This document shows, piece by piece, positions 11,801 through 24,395 of a DNA stretch of 64,000 nucleotides. A program made the position numbers and the translations under genes. This DNA comes from Yamagishiella unicocca (Eukaryota; Chlorophyta; Chlorophyceae; Chlamydomonadales; Volvocaceae). The notes below the pieces were generated by a model. The model worked only from the letters and a program-made list of their open reading frames with translations, searched no databases and had not been told where the DNA came from. How positions within the stretch are numbered: the stretch's first letter is position 1; each line of letters opens with the position of its first letter. Location: NCBI GenBank assembly GCA_003116995.1, contig BDSL01000078.1:1-64000 (forward strand), given 5' to 3'.

Positions 11801-14800
11801 CTTCCCCTCCTTCGCTGCCACCCCCACCCCCGTCGCACACCCCACCCGCCCAGGACGTGTACATCCTTCGCATCCTCGCCGGCTGGCTGCGACAGGCCCG
11901 CCGTGTCAACACCGACCTGCCGGCGCTGGTGGACGAGTGGGCCTCGTCGCTGTTTCGGGAGCTCAACTACCGCACGGAGGCAGCCAACGCGACCAGGTGC
12001 GTCCGGGCAGGGCAGGGCACGGCAGGACAGGGCACAGCAGGGCAGGGCACAGCAGGGCCCGGCAGGGCAGGGCACGCCAGGGCAGCGCACAGCAGGGCAG
12101 GGCCACAGCAGGGCACGGCAGGGCAGGGCACGGCAGGGCAGGGCAGGGCACGGCAGGGCAGGGCAGGGCAGGTCCTGACGCCCTGACCGGGTGCCCGGTG
12201 CGCCGACGCTAACACCCGCTGTCAGCACTCACTCGAACCAGCGACACACGCCGCCGACGCTGACACCCGCTGTCGGTGCTCTGTCTCTGCGCCGCGGTCG
12301 CACAGGTTCAAGGAGCTCTTCTCGCACCTGCCGCAGGTAGGGCGGAGCGGGGCCGGGGGGGTGTACGACTGTACGGCATTCGTCGGTTGGGCTGGGGGCT
12401 GGGGGGGAGGGGGCTTCCTTAGGTGGGGCCCGCGCGGTGGCCTGGCAATGAGGAGGAGCCTCATCCCGACGGGCGGTTGGGTTAGGGGCGGGCATTTCCC
12501 GCGACCGCTCCTCACCTCCCCTTTCTTCGGCTTTTGCCTGACGCAGCGAAACCCCGTCGCGCGCGGACGCACCTTGCTCCCGCGCAGGTCTACGTGCCGT
12601 ACATACACGACGACTACACAACCGCCAAGGTGGGTTCGCCACGCCAGCACGTCGGCTGCCTGCAGCCTCCCACACTCACCGCCCGCCTGCGTCCTGTGTG
12701 CGTTTCCATTCCCGCAGTGCCCTCCCTGCATCCCCCCCTGCTTACCCCGACCCCGCCGCCCATCATCCCCTCTGTTCCGCCCAAACCAATTAACCAACCA
12801 GCGAGATCCACAACGTCTCCCCTCCCACCCGTCCGGCCCGCTCCCTCCTGCCAGGTGCTCACCATGGAGTGGATCGACGGCGAGCGGCTGCGCACCGCGG
12901 CTGCGTCCGCCGCAGAGATGAAGGCAGCGCCGGCCTCCGGCTCCGGAGCCCCCCGGCCCGCTGCCCCCCTGGACCCCCAGCGGCTGGCGGACTTGGCGCT
13001 GGTGGAGGTGGGCGTGCGGTGCTCCCTGGAGCAGATGCTGGAGGAAGGGTTTTACCACGCCGACCCGCAGTGAGTGCGGCAGGGAGGAGGCGGCCGGAGG
13101 GGGGCGGGTGGGCGGGCGGGCGAGGTGGTGGGCGGGCTGGTTGTCAGGTGGTTGGGCGGATGCAAGGGCGCAAGGGTGCAAGCCCCAAGAAACAGCCTCC
13201 CCGCCACCTGCAGCCAGCGGCAGGTGGGTGCACCCGCGCATGTTGCTCCCGCCTTACATCCTCGCTCTTCCTAGTTGCCGGTTTGAAAGGCACCGGCCCC
13301 CTGGTGTTAAGGCTGCCGCTCCGTCTCCATCTGTCGCCCTCCCCACTCGGCTCCTCCCCACTCGCCCACCTCCCCACTCGCCGCCTCCCCACTCGGCTCC
13401 TCCCCACCCGCCCACCTCCCCACTCGCCGCCTCCCCACTCGCCCACCTCCGCAGCCCCGGCAACCTGCTCCGCACCCCCGACGGCCGCCTGGCCTACCTG
13501 GACTTCGGCATGATGGGCCAGATCGACGAGCGCACCCGCAACGCGCTCATGACCGCCACGCTGCACCTGGTCAACAGGGAGTACGGCAGGCTGGCGGAGG
13601 TGCGCGCGGCGGCGGCGGCGGCGGCGGCTGGTAAAGCCCGCGGGTGGAGGGGCGTTCTCTTGATGGGTTGGATTGGATCCAGGCATCGGATCCAGGCATC
13701 GGATCCACGGCTTAGGGGCCGGTGCGGGCTGGTGTGGGTTGGCGCGGCGTCTGAGAGTGGGAGGCCCCGCGAGTGGACCGGCGCACCAGAGCCCGCCATC
13801 CTATAGGCACACACCACCTGCCTTCGCGCCCCGCACCTGTTTCCCCTCTCACCCTCCCCCCCCTCTCCTTTCCTTTCCGCCCGCCCGCCCGCCTTTCTGC
13901 CCTCCGTTGTCCTATGTCGTGAACCGGGTCTCCTCGCCACTCCCCCCCTTCCCACCACCTTCACCGCCCTCGGTTTGTCGGCCGTGGATTCGCGGATCCT
14001 CTTATAAACCCCCCCTCCCCTTCCAGGACTTCGTCACACTCGGGCTGCTGCCCCCCGGAACGGACCGAGCGACGGTGCTACCCGCCCTAACCGGTGGGTG
14101 GGTGGGTGCGTGCGTCCTCCGCAACCCCACTGCTCTTCCCTCCCTGGACGTTCCTCGCACTCGCCCGTTTCCGCGTCGCGCCCCAGCAATCAGCGTATCC
14201 CCCACCTGAATGCCGCCGCCGCGTCCCGCCGCCTCCCCCGAAGGCGTGTTTTCCGAGGCGCTCAAGGGAGGGGTGAGCAACCTGAGCTTCGGCCAGCTGA
14301 GCGGCAACCTGGGGCAGACCATGTACAAGTACTCGTTCAGGTGGGGGCGTGGCGTACCCCGGCAAACCGATAAGGCGGAGGGCGGGGCCGGGAGTCGTTC
14401 AGGTGGATATCCTTGGAAAGATATTTTATCGACACAAAAGTCCCAGGCCCCCAGTTCGGCTGGGTGTGTGTGTCAAGAGGCCGTCAGCAAACAAGCAGAC
14501 GCAAGCTCCCACGGCCGGAATTAATGTCGTTATTGCACTTTACATGTCAGATTCAACCCCGATTCAAACTGCAAACCGCATTCAAATCACGAACCGCAGG
14601 ATCCCGCCGTACTACACGCTCCTAGTACGGTCGCTGTCCGTACTTGAAGGCATCGCGCTGGCGGCGGATCCCAACTACAAGGTACGAGCTCGCCGGGTCC
14701 AGGGATCCCGGTTTCCAGGGTTTTGCTGCCGCTGGGGCATCTTCAATCTCCAGGAGTAGGTCCTTTTCAGCACCCCCAGGGCATGGAATCCTTGAAAACA

Positions 14801-17113
14801 ACCTGTATCCCCGCCGCCCTGTACGACACCAGGTTCTGGGATCCGCGTACCCCTGGATCGCGCGGCGGCTGCTGACCGACCCCTCCCCCGATCTGCGGAC
14901 GGCGCTGCGCCGCCTGCTGTACACTGACGACGGCCTGTTTCGTTTCGACCGACTGGAGTCGCTGCTGCTGCAGGTGGGAGGATAAGATCGGGCTGGGTTC
15001 CGGAAAACACGTCCGGGGTAGCGCAGTACAAACCCGCATTTCACACAAGAAAGGAAAACCGACAAGCTGGCAGCTAGTGTCCGGGGTGTGTTAAGTCCGG
15101 AGCTTGGATTCCGGGTTATTGTGCGCCTGAACGCTGTGCGAGCTGGAGCGAGACTCCTTCGTTGCCAAGGGCCCTTGGCACCGGTGCGCAACACCGGTCT
15201 AGGAGCGTGAGGCCGAGCCTGATGCCCACCACGACTGGAAGCGGCATTCTCTTGGTGTTATCCCCCGCCCTTCATCTCCCTGGCCTTCCCACACGCGTGC
15301 ACAAAATCAAAACAACCATCCCACGCTTCCTCCTCTCCCTCCTTTCCGGCCGAGTCGCAGGCTGCGAAATCCGCCAACCGTCTGAAGCGGCCTCAGCAGC
15401 AGCAGCAGCCCGGACCCTCGGGCTCCTCCATCGCCAGCTCCGCCGGCGGCACCACCAGCAGCAGCAGCTCCACCGGCGGTGGTGCGCTGCAGCTGCTGCT
15501 CAGCCACGACGGGGAGTTCGTGCGGGGTATCTTGTTGGATGAGGTAAGGGGCCCTTCCAACAGGGGTGGGAGGCGGTTTCGCTGCCTCGGTTGGGGAATC
15601 TCGAGGAGATCCTCATGAGCCTCCTGCCTGAAATGCTTTGTGCGCGCTCCTGGTGGAGGAGGCTTCGCGAGCACAGCGTGCCCATAGACGTAATCACGCC
15701 CTGTCACACCTCACGGGGGTTATGCGGTGACCCCTGGGTCGGCACATAGAGGGAGGGGGGGCGTCAGGAGCACACCACGCACGGACTTGCTTGCGGCCTG
15801 TCACACGTCCCCCTCGATCCTCTCCTCAGGTTGCCAAGGGCATAGACGGCGCCTGGCGCATCGCCGCCGACGCCGCCCTGGCGACCGTACGGCAGGGCGT
15901 GGCGGGCATTCCTACGCCTCTGCTGGCGCTGCTGCCTGGCGCTCCCCTCCTCGCGTTTCTGGCGCTTCGGCGAGCAGCAGCAGGCAGCAACGACTCGGGG
16001 GGCAGTAGCGGCGGCGGCAGCAGCACCAGCACCAGCAGTCCGGTGACGGTGCAGCAGTCCCTGTCGGCGGCGCTGGCCCAGCTGCCGACGCTTGCTACTG
16101 CCGACGACCGGGCGCAGGTCGCGGGGCTGCTACAGCTCAGCAATGCGTTGGCTGACGTGGCAGGTGGGTGGGTTGCAAGGAAAACCGTGTAGGACAGACG
16201 TTCTGAGGTGCATGCTGGCAAGCTTGGTTGGAAGCGTGGCGGGTGGGTGGTAGGGGCTAATATGGCTGGCATGGAGGTGATGGCAACCTGGGTCGGGGTG
16301 ATGTGGGGGTTGTGTCGGGTACACACGGCCTGCCTAGGGCGCCGCCTCCGCCCTTTTCCCTCCGACTGTTTGGGGTTTGGCGTAGGCACTACCACATACT
16401 GTACCCCGCCTGCTTCCCTCTGATCCACATCTGCCCGGACAGGCCTCAAGCTGCCGGCGGTGCTAAGCACCAGCACGCTCGCGGAAGGCAGCAGCAGCCC
16501 CCCAGCGGGGCCGCCGAGCCCCGGCGACTTGTACGAGGCGGCTGCCCAGGCGGCTCAGGCGGTGCGGTGGCTGGCTCAGGAGGCGGTGGAGCTGCCGGGG
16601 GATGCCCGGGGGGAGCTGCTGCAGCTGCCGCTGCAGTTGGGAGCGCGGGTGAGGGGGCCTGGGCGGGTTGTGTTCCGGTCGTGTGCGTTGTGTGCTGCAG
16701 GCCCCATGTTACGTGTTACGCGGGGCCGGGGCTATGTGGGTGTGTCGCGGTGGTGTGCGAGGAGGTTGAAGGGACGAACCACGGGGCGATGTGGGTGAGT
16801 GGGTCGGTGCCACGCCCGCAGGACAACAAACGAGCGACGGACAGCTGCGTTTGCGTGTGTCCCGGGAAGTGGGAGTGATGTATTTCTTCGTTCGGTATAC
16901 CGTACCCTCTGCCTAAACGTCTCAGCTCACATGCTGCTGCCGCCGCTGCCGCAGGTCGCGTCACGAGTCACCGCCCGGGCGCTGCGGTCCGTCGTGATGG
17001 GCGGTGGAGGCGGTGGAGGCGGGGATGCAGTCGAGGACGACGCGGTGGTGATCGTGGTGACCTCTACCGAGAGCAGCGGCAGTGGCGCCGCAGCACCCGC
17101 CGTCAGCGCCTAG
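8804..17113 (+). CDS. ABC1K (ABC1/ADCK/UbiB-type) atypical kinase, plastid ABC1K3-like
   Basis: An 18-exon model with consistent phases, about 1015 residues. Exons: 8804-9502, 9999-10080, 10600-10706, 10984-11122, 11435-11610, 11854-11996, 12306-12336, 12588-12629, 12855-13069, 13455-13599, 14027-14093, 14244-14340, 14600-14681, 14833-14973, 15361-15543, 15830-16163, 16443-16648, 16955-17113. Diagnostic family motifs are present: the KxGQ motif (FVKIGQALSSRPD, residue ~305), the Ala-rich loop ASLGQVY (~370), VAVKVQ lysine (~387), HADPHPGN made by splicing exons 9 and 10 (~545), and the LDFG metal-binding motif (~562). The SVLEGIALAADPNYK segment and the later tail resemble plant plastoglobule ABC1K3, which is linked to prenylquinone metabolism; that assignment is by memory. 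The first ~230 residues are Ser/Ala/Arg-rich, as expected for a chloroplast transit region. The start is uncertain: ATGs at 8639 and 8912 are also in frame. The tail after ~730 is long and low-complexity. Confidence 0.92.
9854..9920 (+). repeat. dispersed intronic repeat B, copy 1
   Basis: Intron 1 of the kinase gene contains CCAGCATGCACCTCGAAACG followed by CTATCCTAAAC and CGCGTACACGGGTCTTCC. Near-identical wording recurs in introns at 16174-16218 (reverse), 43854-43925, 47076-47118 and 63088-63195. Confidence 0.7.
10730..10758 (+). repeat. dispersed intronic repeat A, copy 1
   Basis: GGCGAGAGGATCCGGTTACA followed by CGACGTAGG, in intron 3 of the kinase gene. It matches copies at 11373-11400, 13911-13938, 35426-35454 and 61929-61957. 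Confidence 0.65.
11373..11400 (-). repeat. dispersed intronic repeat A, copy 2 (diverged, reverse)
   Basis: In intron 4 of the kinase gene, the reverse complement reads GAGCAGACCCGGTGACACTA followed by CGTAGG. This is the most diverged member of the family; it shares the ACCCGG-T-ACAC core and the AGGAAAC flank. Confidence 0.5.
12004..12178 (+). repeat. G-rich minisatellite in a kinase intron
   Basis: Intron 6 of the ABC1K gene is almost entirely a 5-15 bp G-rich repeat built from GGGCAGGGCA and GGCACGGCA wording. It starts 8 bases after the donor at 11996 and ends about 130 bases before the next exon. Confidence 0.85.
13340..13450 (+). repeat. C-rich minisatellite next to a 3' splice site
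   Basis: About nine copies of an 11-13 bp unit, CTCCCCACTCGCC and close variants, fill the end of intron 9 of the ABC1K gene. The array runs right up to the acceptor at 13454 and so supplies its polypyrimidine tract. Confidence 0.85.
13911..13938 (-). repeat. dispersed intronic repeat A, copy 3 (reverse)
   Basis: The reverse complement reads GGCGAGGAGACCCGGTTCAC then GACATAGG, in intron 10 of the ABC1K gene. It matches the copies at 35426 and 61929 closely. Confidence 0.65.
16174..16218 (-). repeat. dispersed intronic repeat B, copy 2 (reverse)
   Basis: The reverse complement reads CCAGCATGCACCTCAGAACG, then TCTGTCCTACACGG, then TTTTCC. It lies just inside intron 16 of the ABC1K gene, 11 bases after the donor. 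Confidence 0.65.
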
Positions 17114-17368
17114 TCGCGCTCTGCGGCAACGTGGCGGGGCTTCCCAAGGACCCCAAGGCTTCCCAAGGCTTCCCAAGGACCCCTCCGGGGGGCTGCAACA
17201 GCCTCTTGGCTTGTCGCGGAAGCGAACACGGGGTCATGCCAGCTGACGGCCTCGCAGGTGGTTGTGGATTCGGTTGGTTGCTCGTCCAATATGCACAGGC
17301 GGTGCAGGCACGTGAGGGATGGAGAGTCCGGGAGCGAGTGAGTCGCGGAGCGAGTGAGCGGGCGGTTT

Positions 17369-17408
<40 letters not shown>

Positions 17409-18611
17409 TGAGTGAGTGAGTGTGAGAGTCGTACATGCGTGTCATTCGAGGAGCGAACCTGTGGATGCAGCGCAGCTTGGCGGCTGGTATCGCCCCAGCT
17501 TGTAGGGCGTGTAGAGGCTGGTCTCAGGGTGGTGGCGCGGCGGCAGGCGGCAGCAGCGTGTTGCATCATTGCGGTGGAGGGTCAGGTGCGCATGCAGGTG
17601 GGCGGGCGGGCGGCAACAGGCACGAGGAGCGGAGTGGTGGCGGAGTTCCGAGCAGTAGAGTGGTGGCGGAGTTCCGAGGAGTAGAGTGGTGGCGGAGTTT
17701 CGAGGAGTAGAGTGCACAAGCGAGCAGCCGCTGGGGGTCTCGTGACGCATCCTACCCCGCGATAGCCAGCATCCGGACATCAGGCTGGGGTGGGGCACTG
17801 GCTGGTTCGCTTCCTGGCCGCATTGGGCTGGGGAGGGGAGCCAGGCCGCTGGCAAGTGGCGACCTTGGATCTGCCGGGACGTAACATGCGGCTTACGGTA
17901 CTCGGATCAGGAAGAATCACACTGCGCCCGTATCCAGATGGTATGTTCAGAGTAGGCTTGAGCTGTTTCCTTGGCAACAACGGCTGTGCTGCGATTTCGT
18001 TACAGGTCGAGCCGTCGCTTTCCGGCAGCCAGCATGGCCTCCCTGTGACCACTTACTTCGACAGGTGTCCTGGTCATTGTATGCATCGGTTCTTCAGGCC
18101 CGATGTTGTATCAAAGATACAACATGTTCACGACACAGCGCGCAACCCGATCGGTGAACTGCCGTCTGCACCATCGGCACCGTCGTATCAAGCCGAACAA
18201 CAAACAACTGCAACGAAGCACGTCCCACCGCAACATTAAGTCATATACGTTCTGCCGATGATGAACTTATACGATGGCATCCCAAACTCGATCTCAAAAG
18301 CGGTCCAGCTCCGGAGCCGTCCAACTTTCCGCAGCCCCAAACCCACCAGACCCAGCGCGGCCAACGGTACGGCACATCGCGGCATTCAGTCAAGGACAGG
18401 AGCTCAACGTCCAAAAACGCTTTTTCAGGTTTTCGGGTTTCAAAACATCAACTCTTCTGCAGTACTCCATGACAACCCCCTTCCCCCCCCACATACCGGC
18501 TACCCCCGTCCAGGCCGACCCATGTGGCCAGCCACCAACCCTGCAGCTGCCCATGCACCGTCCCTCCCATTCGCATGACGCATAAACCCTCACAGCTGGC
18601 TACGTCGCCCC
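17114..18611. other. convergent intergenic region between the ABC1K and stress-protein genes
   Basis: The region holds the 3' ends of two convergent genes. It contains a (GT)n(GA)n(GTGA)n microsatellite, a short CTTCCCAAGG triplication at 17143-17182, and a repeated GGCGGAGTT-CGAG-AGTAGAGTGGT unit at 17638-17712. Plus-strand frames at 17790-18239 and 18274-18585 begin with ATG but show no domain and lie in the expected 3'UTR space. Confidence 0.5.
17370..17430 (+). repeat. compound microsatellite (GT)n(GA)n(GTGA)n
   Basis: About 12 GT, then about 7 GA, then about 5 GTGA units in direct succession, 260 bases beyond the ABC1K stop codon. Confidence 0.95.
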
Positions 18612-20480
18612 TCAGCTAGAGGGCGCGCCACCGAGGCTCTTGCTGCTGTTGCCTCCCTCCGCTGCGCCCGCGGATCCGTGAGGGGATGAGCCACCCCCCG
18701 TCAGCCTCCCGTGCGAACGGGACATGTGCATCACCATCGGAGGGGTGTAGCCCCGTACCACCACCACGGGGCGCTTGGAGTGGTTGGTGGCGTGGTCGGC
18801 CACGGAGCCTAAATAGGCGCCCCAAGGGTCGCGGCCCCCCTCGTGGCCCTGTATCGGACACAGGCACAGGCACAGCAGTTGGCCGCGACGGGAGGGGGCG
18901 GGGAAGAGGATAAACCAGATGAACCGGCAAATGAGATAAAGATATCGATACCGGGTAGCGTAGTTGTGTTAAACAAGTGTTAGCGCCCGGCCGCCAAGTT
19001 CCACTCTCTACGTCGCCCTTCTGGAACCAAAACAACCTCTTGTACGACAATTCGGTTACGGGCTCGTACCTTGCCATGCGCCGCCAGCACCAGCACCGCC
19101 GCATCCAGCTGGTCTGCGACCTGAGAGCAGGTGAGAGAAGAAACGCGCAAGTGGATGGAAGGGAGGGAGGGGCTGGCGAAGGAGACGGGTGCGCGCGGTG
19201 TTTGGGAGCGGCTGGAGGTTAAAAAAAAACAAATGCAAAGCCCCGAAGGCCACACGGTATGGGCTGACAGGCGCAGATCGACCCTAACATCCTATCTAGC
19301 AGCTTCCCAGCCTCCCACCTCACGGCCCAGCCTTGCAACTGCAACAACGACCTAGGACACGCCTCCCAACTTCCCAGATTCCGAGCCGCACATGCAGGTA
19401 CGGCCCGTACCTTGAACATCGTGTCGCACACGGCGGAGGCTGGCGCGTTGTCCGTGTCCAGGAACAGGTGCAGGTTGTGCGGCATGTTATAGGTGTCCAT
19501 AGGACGAGTGAACCTGGGCAGGGATCGGGCGGGAGGGGCGGGAGGGGCGGGAGGAGGGGAGCGCGGGGTATTGGCACCAGCGCCACCGCAATCCTCAATT
19601 CGTCCGTCTACGTCCTGTACAAGCCACCGCATCGCCGCTCACAGCACCCTTCACAGCAGGGCGTGCGCAGGAGGCCCCGCAGGACGTGCGCGGAGACGAA
19701 GCAGACGCACTTTTCCCGGATGCTCTCCTTGAGTCGCTCCAGGAAGGCGCGTTCGTCCATAGGAGGCCTGGTGTCCGGCACGTCGTACGTGGCGTGGTAC
19801 TGGTGATGGATCGTCAGCTGTGGGGCTGCGGGGGTTTAGGGTTAGGGTTGGGGGGAGCTGTCAGCGTAGGGAGCTGTGGGGCGGCAAGTACTCAGCTCAT
19901 CACGTCTGACGCCGCGGGCGCCATCGTTGCAATGCGCCAGCCCCGCTGCTATGACACCCCGCCCCGCTCCCTCCTCGCATGATCCCCGGCGCTTCGCGCC
20001 GTAAAGGCGTGCGGCTATGTGCTGACGTGGCAGAGACGTGGGCGACAGAGGAGAGCGCGGGTGGCACACCCCGGTGGTCAAGGTGCGGCAGAGGGACGCA
20101 GGCGGGAGACGTGGCGGGCGCGCACGACGCAAGGGTGCATTCGGGCAGAGGGGCAGATGCGGACGCGGCCTCTGGGGTAGACAGACACCCCAGACACGTC
20201 GTATCTCGCGATGAATGACTTTCCTACGAGTGGTGGAGTCGGGGCTGTCGGGCGGGGCACCGGAGAGGGCCGCCGCGCGGGGGCAACCCGACGAGCGCAA
20301 CAGCCGCGACCTACCAATGATACGGGCCACATGTATCAGGTCAAAGGTGTCGCCCTTGCGGTAGAATTCGTGCATAGCCCACAGTGCGGCGCTCACGCTC
20401 GCGTCGGTCAGGTCCACCGCTAGAAGGATGTGCCGCCCCGAGTGGGGAGGCCCCGACGGCGCGCCTCCTGAACTGCTCAT
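18612..20480 (-). CDS. universal stress protein (UspA domain)
   Basis: Five exons with consistent phases give about 223 residues: 20480-20315, 19825-19711, 19513-19411, 19120-19070, 18848-18612. After a short MSSSGGAPSGPPHS leader comes the family's first strand and helix (HILLAVDLTDASVSAALWAM), then FDLIHVARII. A central strand leads to DTDNAPASAVCDTMFK, followed by LDAAVLVLAAHGK (the nucleotide-binding G-x-G start) and LGSVADHATNHSKRPVVVV, the hallmark C-terminal strand and ATP-binding loop. The loop between HGK and LGSV is about five residues longer than usual and sits at an exon junction. The tail after residue ~170 is Gly/Ser-rich. USP proteins bind ATP or act as small stress-response modules in the cytosol or plastid; no specific role can be read here. 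The second exon ends at a GTGCGT donor, the only one that keeps the frame. Confidence 0.88.
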
Positions 20481-23400
20481 ACTGAGCCCTCCTATGTATG
20501 GCCTATGCGATTTGCCAAAAGTAGGAACTGTGTTGGTGCTCCAAAAGTCAGTTACTGTCTACTTAATCGCGCGAAGGAGCTTTGCTGCGCACGCGTCTGT
20601 AATTGGGAAACAAAGATATGGATGTTCTTGTGAGTAGGGCTCGATTGCTTTGCTACAACAAGACACGAACAACAACTAAGCCGTTGGCCCAAAACTAACG
20701 CCAGCCGAGCAAGCTGATTATCTTCGCGCTTTATTGGTCGAGGTTTATTGCGCTCATGCAACATCCTGCCATATCGTTGCTGTTATGGACTATTTCAAGG
20801 ATCGTCGTACATTGGTAAGGCGTTATTAGGCCCATGCGCACATGGTGCCTCAGCGCAACACTGTCAACGCATGATAGGAATCAATCTCCCTGTAAACTGA
20901 AGAAGCGTGTTTGGAGGTGCCTAAGCGGTCCCAAGGGCCCGTCGCCTTACGCCTCCCTACGCTGCTGCCTAGCGCTCCTTAGCAGCCCCCCGTGCGCATA
21001 ATGACAACAGCGCAAAGCTACCATTTTTATACACTCCAACTTCCTCGGAGGGAATGTTTGGGTACATAAATATAGTGAATAGATAACGTATATGACACCG
21101 GTACGCAAAGTTTCGTTTACACGATGGGAAACTACATCCCCTTTGGCCATGTAGGTTCATAAAATGAGTTGTAATTTTTACGGCCAACTGCGTGTGACCA
21201 ATATTCTGGCATCCGTGTTTAAACCGTGTGACGGAATCGGTGCTGCCCCTCAATTTTAGCATTACGGCGATGGCCCTAACTTTCCCCAGTCATCCCCCAT
21301 GAACCTGATGGACGTCGTCCCCTTACTTACGATGCTCGACAGACCTCCATTTCCCATAGATCTGTAACGGCCATCTGTACCGTTCCGTGCCAGAACCCTG
21401 CCATAACGGCTCGAGCAGCTACGCTCACAGCCCCGCTTACCGTACGGGGGCATCGGGTGTCGCCAGTTGTGGAGGGAGGGCCACGGAGGGTATGAGCCAA
21501 GATGCACAGGTCCACCTAGCGTGCAAGGCTTGCCGGCGGGAACCAATGTTGGCGAGGCTGAACCCTACGCAGCAGATAAGATTCCGCATAGCCTGTGGCC
21601 TAGACGCTCGCAGTCGAATGGCTTTGCCTAACAGCGGGCCTCACAGGCGAGCTTCTACCAAACGCGCTTTCAGTGACACCCGGCGATGCTGTGGACCCAA
21701 AATGATTCGCGCGAGGCACGACTTAGCCTGCGGCACCGAGAACCCGCCGAAAGGCGTTTTCGTTGTTGCACGTCGTCGTCCCACAAGTCCCACGTTATCG
21801 TACTCCTAGGACGCCTGGATTGGTCCTCGTCGCCCTCGGCGCCCTCGGCGCCGTGGTCCTCGTCCTCTTTTTGTGGACCTCGTCATGGGGTCGCGCAACT
21901 TTCTGTCCGCTTGCGGCGCAGTCTCTGCTCTCCATCGTCTCTCGTCTTTCGCCCTCTCTGGTACTGGCTGCTGGAGCTTGGGCGCGCTCTGGTGCTCGGC
22001 GGCGCTGGCGCCTCTGCTGATGGTCCTCGCTCCGGGCCGCGGCTCCTCCGCTCGCTACGCCTCGCGGACGGCTCCGTGCTCGTGGTCTTGCCCACGCTGA
22101 AGGCTCGGTTCTTGTGGAGGCAATGGACTCGACGATTCGGTTCTGTGGGATGGCCATGGACCCGTTTCCGACTCGCTGTGGTGACTCTCGCCCACGTTGC
22201 AGGCTTGGTTTTGGTGGCTCGTGTTCGACACGCTTCCCTACTCGGCGCGGATCTTGGTTCGTGGCCTGACTAGCGGCTTGGGCTTTTGGCCCCCCCGTTG
22301 CGCTCTCGCGTATCGCTGCAGGCTTGGTATTTGGTGGCTCGTGTTCGGCACGCTTTCCCTACTCGGCGCGGGTCTTTTTCCCGTGGCCTTTGTAGCGGCC
22401 TGGCCTTTTGGCCCTCCCGGTGTGCTCTCGCGCATCGCTGCAGGCTTGGTGTTGGTGGCTCGTGGTCGGCACGCTTTCCCTACTCGGCGAGGCTCTTTCG
22501 CACTTGTAGTCGTTTTCGGTTTCCCTGTCGGCCTCGGTCCGGCTGCCTTTTCCCGACCAGTGAGGAGTGGTTTTGACTTCGTCCGGTGATCTGTGTTGTG
22601 GCCTGGCCCATTGGGCCCGCCTGGTTGCGCTTCCGCGCTTGAGCCGCTCTGGCTCCCCTGTAACACTCGCATTCTGGATTGGTTAAAGGTCCGTGAGGTT
22701 CTATTGCTTCCTGACTTGAGTGCCGTACATAGTCATGGGAGTACCGTTGTGGCGCGGGATCGGTGGCCGATCGTTACTGTCCTTGCGTGTTCCCGCGGTT
22801 CCCCACTCTTTTGTGACGGTTGCTGGCCCTAATGGTAGCCTCTATGCCAGTATCCAGCGCGAACGGAGGGACGTAATAAATTTTACGGAACGAAAGGCTT
22901 TCTGCGGCCTTTTTGTGACGGCGCGAATGAATACACACGGTTAAGAGATCAATCGCCGTAGCCAGGGTGGCTGACTTTCGGTGTAAGATCATGGCAATCG
23001 TCGCTTCCTCCACAGTCACAGGTTATCATAAGGATGCTTTCCATAAGGTTGACGCCAGCCATAACGGTGTCACAGCCGCAGGACGACCTTAACGGACCTC
23101 AAACGCCCACAGTGTGACCAGTTCTTATCCAAGTTAAAGAGCATGGCGTTATATGATCGGCTTATGTCACTCTTGAGCGCGCCACTTTCCTGGATATCAC
23201 AGCTGAACGTGTAGAGTGACCGCAACCGTACATAGGCATAGCACTTGCTTTCGTATAAGCTAAACCCTATTGCAAAATCGCTCTGCACAAGCTCGATAGG
23301 CCATCATGCTACACAAAATTGAGCTACTGTCTTGAGCTACAGGAGTCGTACAACCTCCCGCGACGAGACTGGAGACTCGGCGTATGAGATTCTTTTGCTT

Positions 23401-24395
23401 AGACTTGACGGTAGACGTATCCATCCTTACCGATCGAAATTCCCTCCATTTAGAGGCCCGCCCCTATTCCCTGGGCTTCTGCGATACAACTGGCATAACC
23501 GCCGTTGCCAAGGTTGCAAAACTGGTTGCGCTGTCAATCCTGGTGCCTCTATTATTCACAAGGTAAGTTGGTTCTGAAGGCGCTTGGGAAGGAAGAAGAG
23601 TCAAGGCATGCCTGTTGTGGGCCGCCAGGAGGACGTTGCGCGCCCATGCGGCTGCAAAGCATATGTGACACATCCTTCAGTATGTGTCTATGATATTTCA
23701 TCGTGCTGTTGGGTTCCCGACGGATGCCAGTATTAAGGCAGCTGTAGGGCGAGGTCGGCATGTACCGTAGCGACGATGCGAGGCCACACAGCTGCATACC
23801 GTTAGGGGACATACGCACAGACGGTGTTACAAACATTTAGCATACTTATGCCGTGCATGGCGTCACGGTAAAATTCCATGGCTTTGCAGCCGACGGCGTC
23901 ATGGTCAGCGAGTTGGTCTCAAGCGCTTTATATTCCACCGTTGCAACGACTGGGCTGACACCCGATTGCAAATACCTGCTATAAATTCCCTCTGGTGTCA
24001 ATGGTTCATTTAAACGAACACAAAGCGGCCCTCAACGTACCAACGATACCTGCGGTGTTTCGTCGAGCTGGTGCTGCCGCAGATATAGCCCTCGTCTTTC
24101 ACTCCGTCGCGCCTTTTCACATTGCCCTTTTCCAGGAGGGACCGCTTGACTGACGGACGCCATTTCAAGGGGCTTTCTCCCACTAACGACTGACTGAATA
24201 AGCCAATCTAGACTAAGCAGACCAACCCATTGGTGGCCACAAGCTTTGGTAGCAATACTTGGATTATATTGCGAGGCGCGCCCTGTTAGCGCGTTAATTA
24301 GCCCTCGACGCTGACTCTGTCCCTGGCGAGTTGTCCCCGACCCACATCGAAAGGGGTCGAAGGAGGGCGACTAGCTTGGGCTGGCTGGACTTGGA
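20481..24395. other. gene-poor region, likely transposon-derived
   Basis: Nearly 4 kb without a spliceable gene. The flanks (20500-21700 and 22680-24300) are distinctly less GC-rich than the genes. The centre (about 21790-22670) is GC-rich, nearly free of stops in several frames, and holds a degenerate ~120-bp tandem repeat. Minus-strand frames here (22672-22238 and 22157-21795) are strongly basic (Arg/Lys/Pro/Gly), but they lie in different frames and carry no zinc knuckle, protease or polymerase motif. I see no LTRs or terminal inverted repeats. Confidence 0.4.
22198..22560 (+). repeat. degenerate tandem repeat, ~120 bp, about 3 units
   Basis: TGCAGGCTTGG begins at 22198, 22317 and 22439. 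Each copy is followed by GTGGCTCGTG, then CACGCTT-CCCTACTCGGCG, and the first two also by TCGTGGCC or CCGTGGCC and a TTTTGGCCC box. Spacing is 119 and 122 bases. Confidence 0.8.
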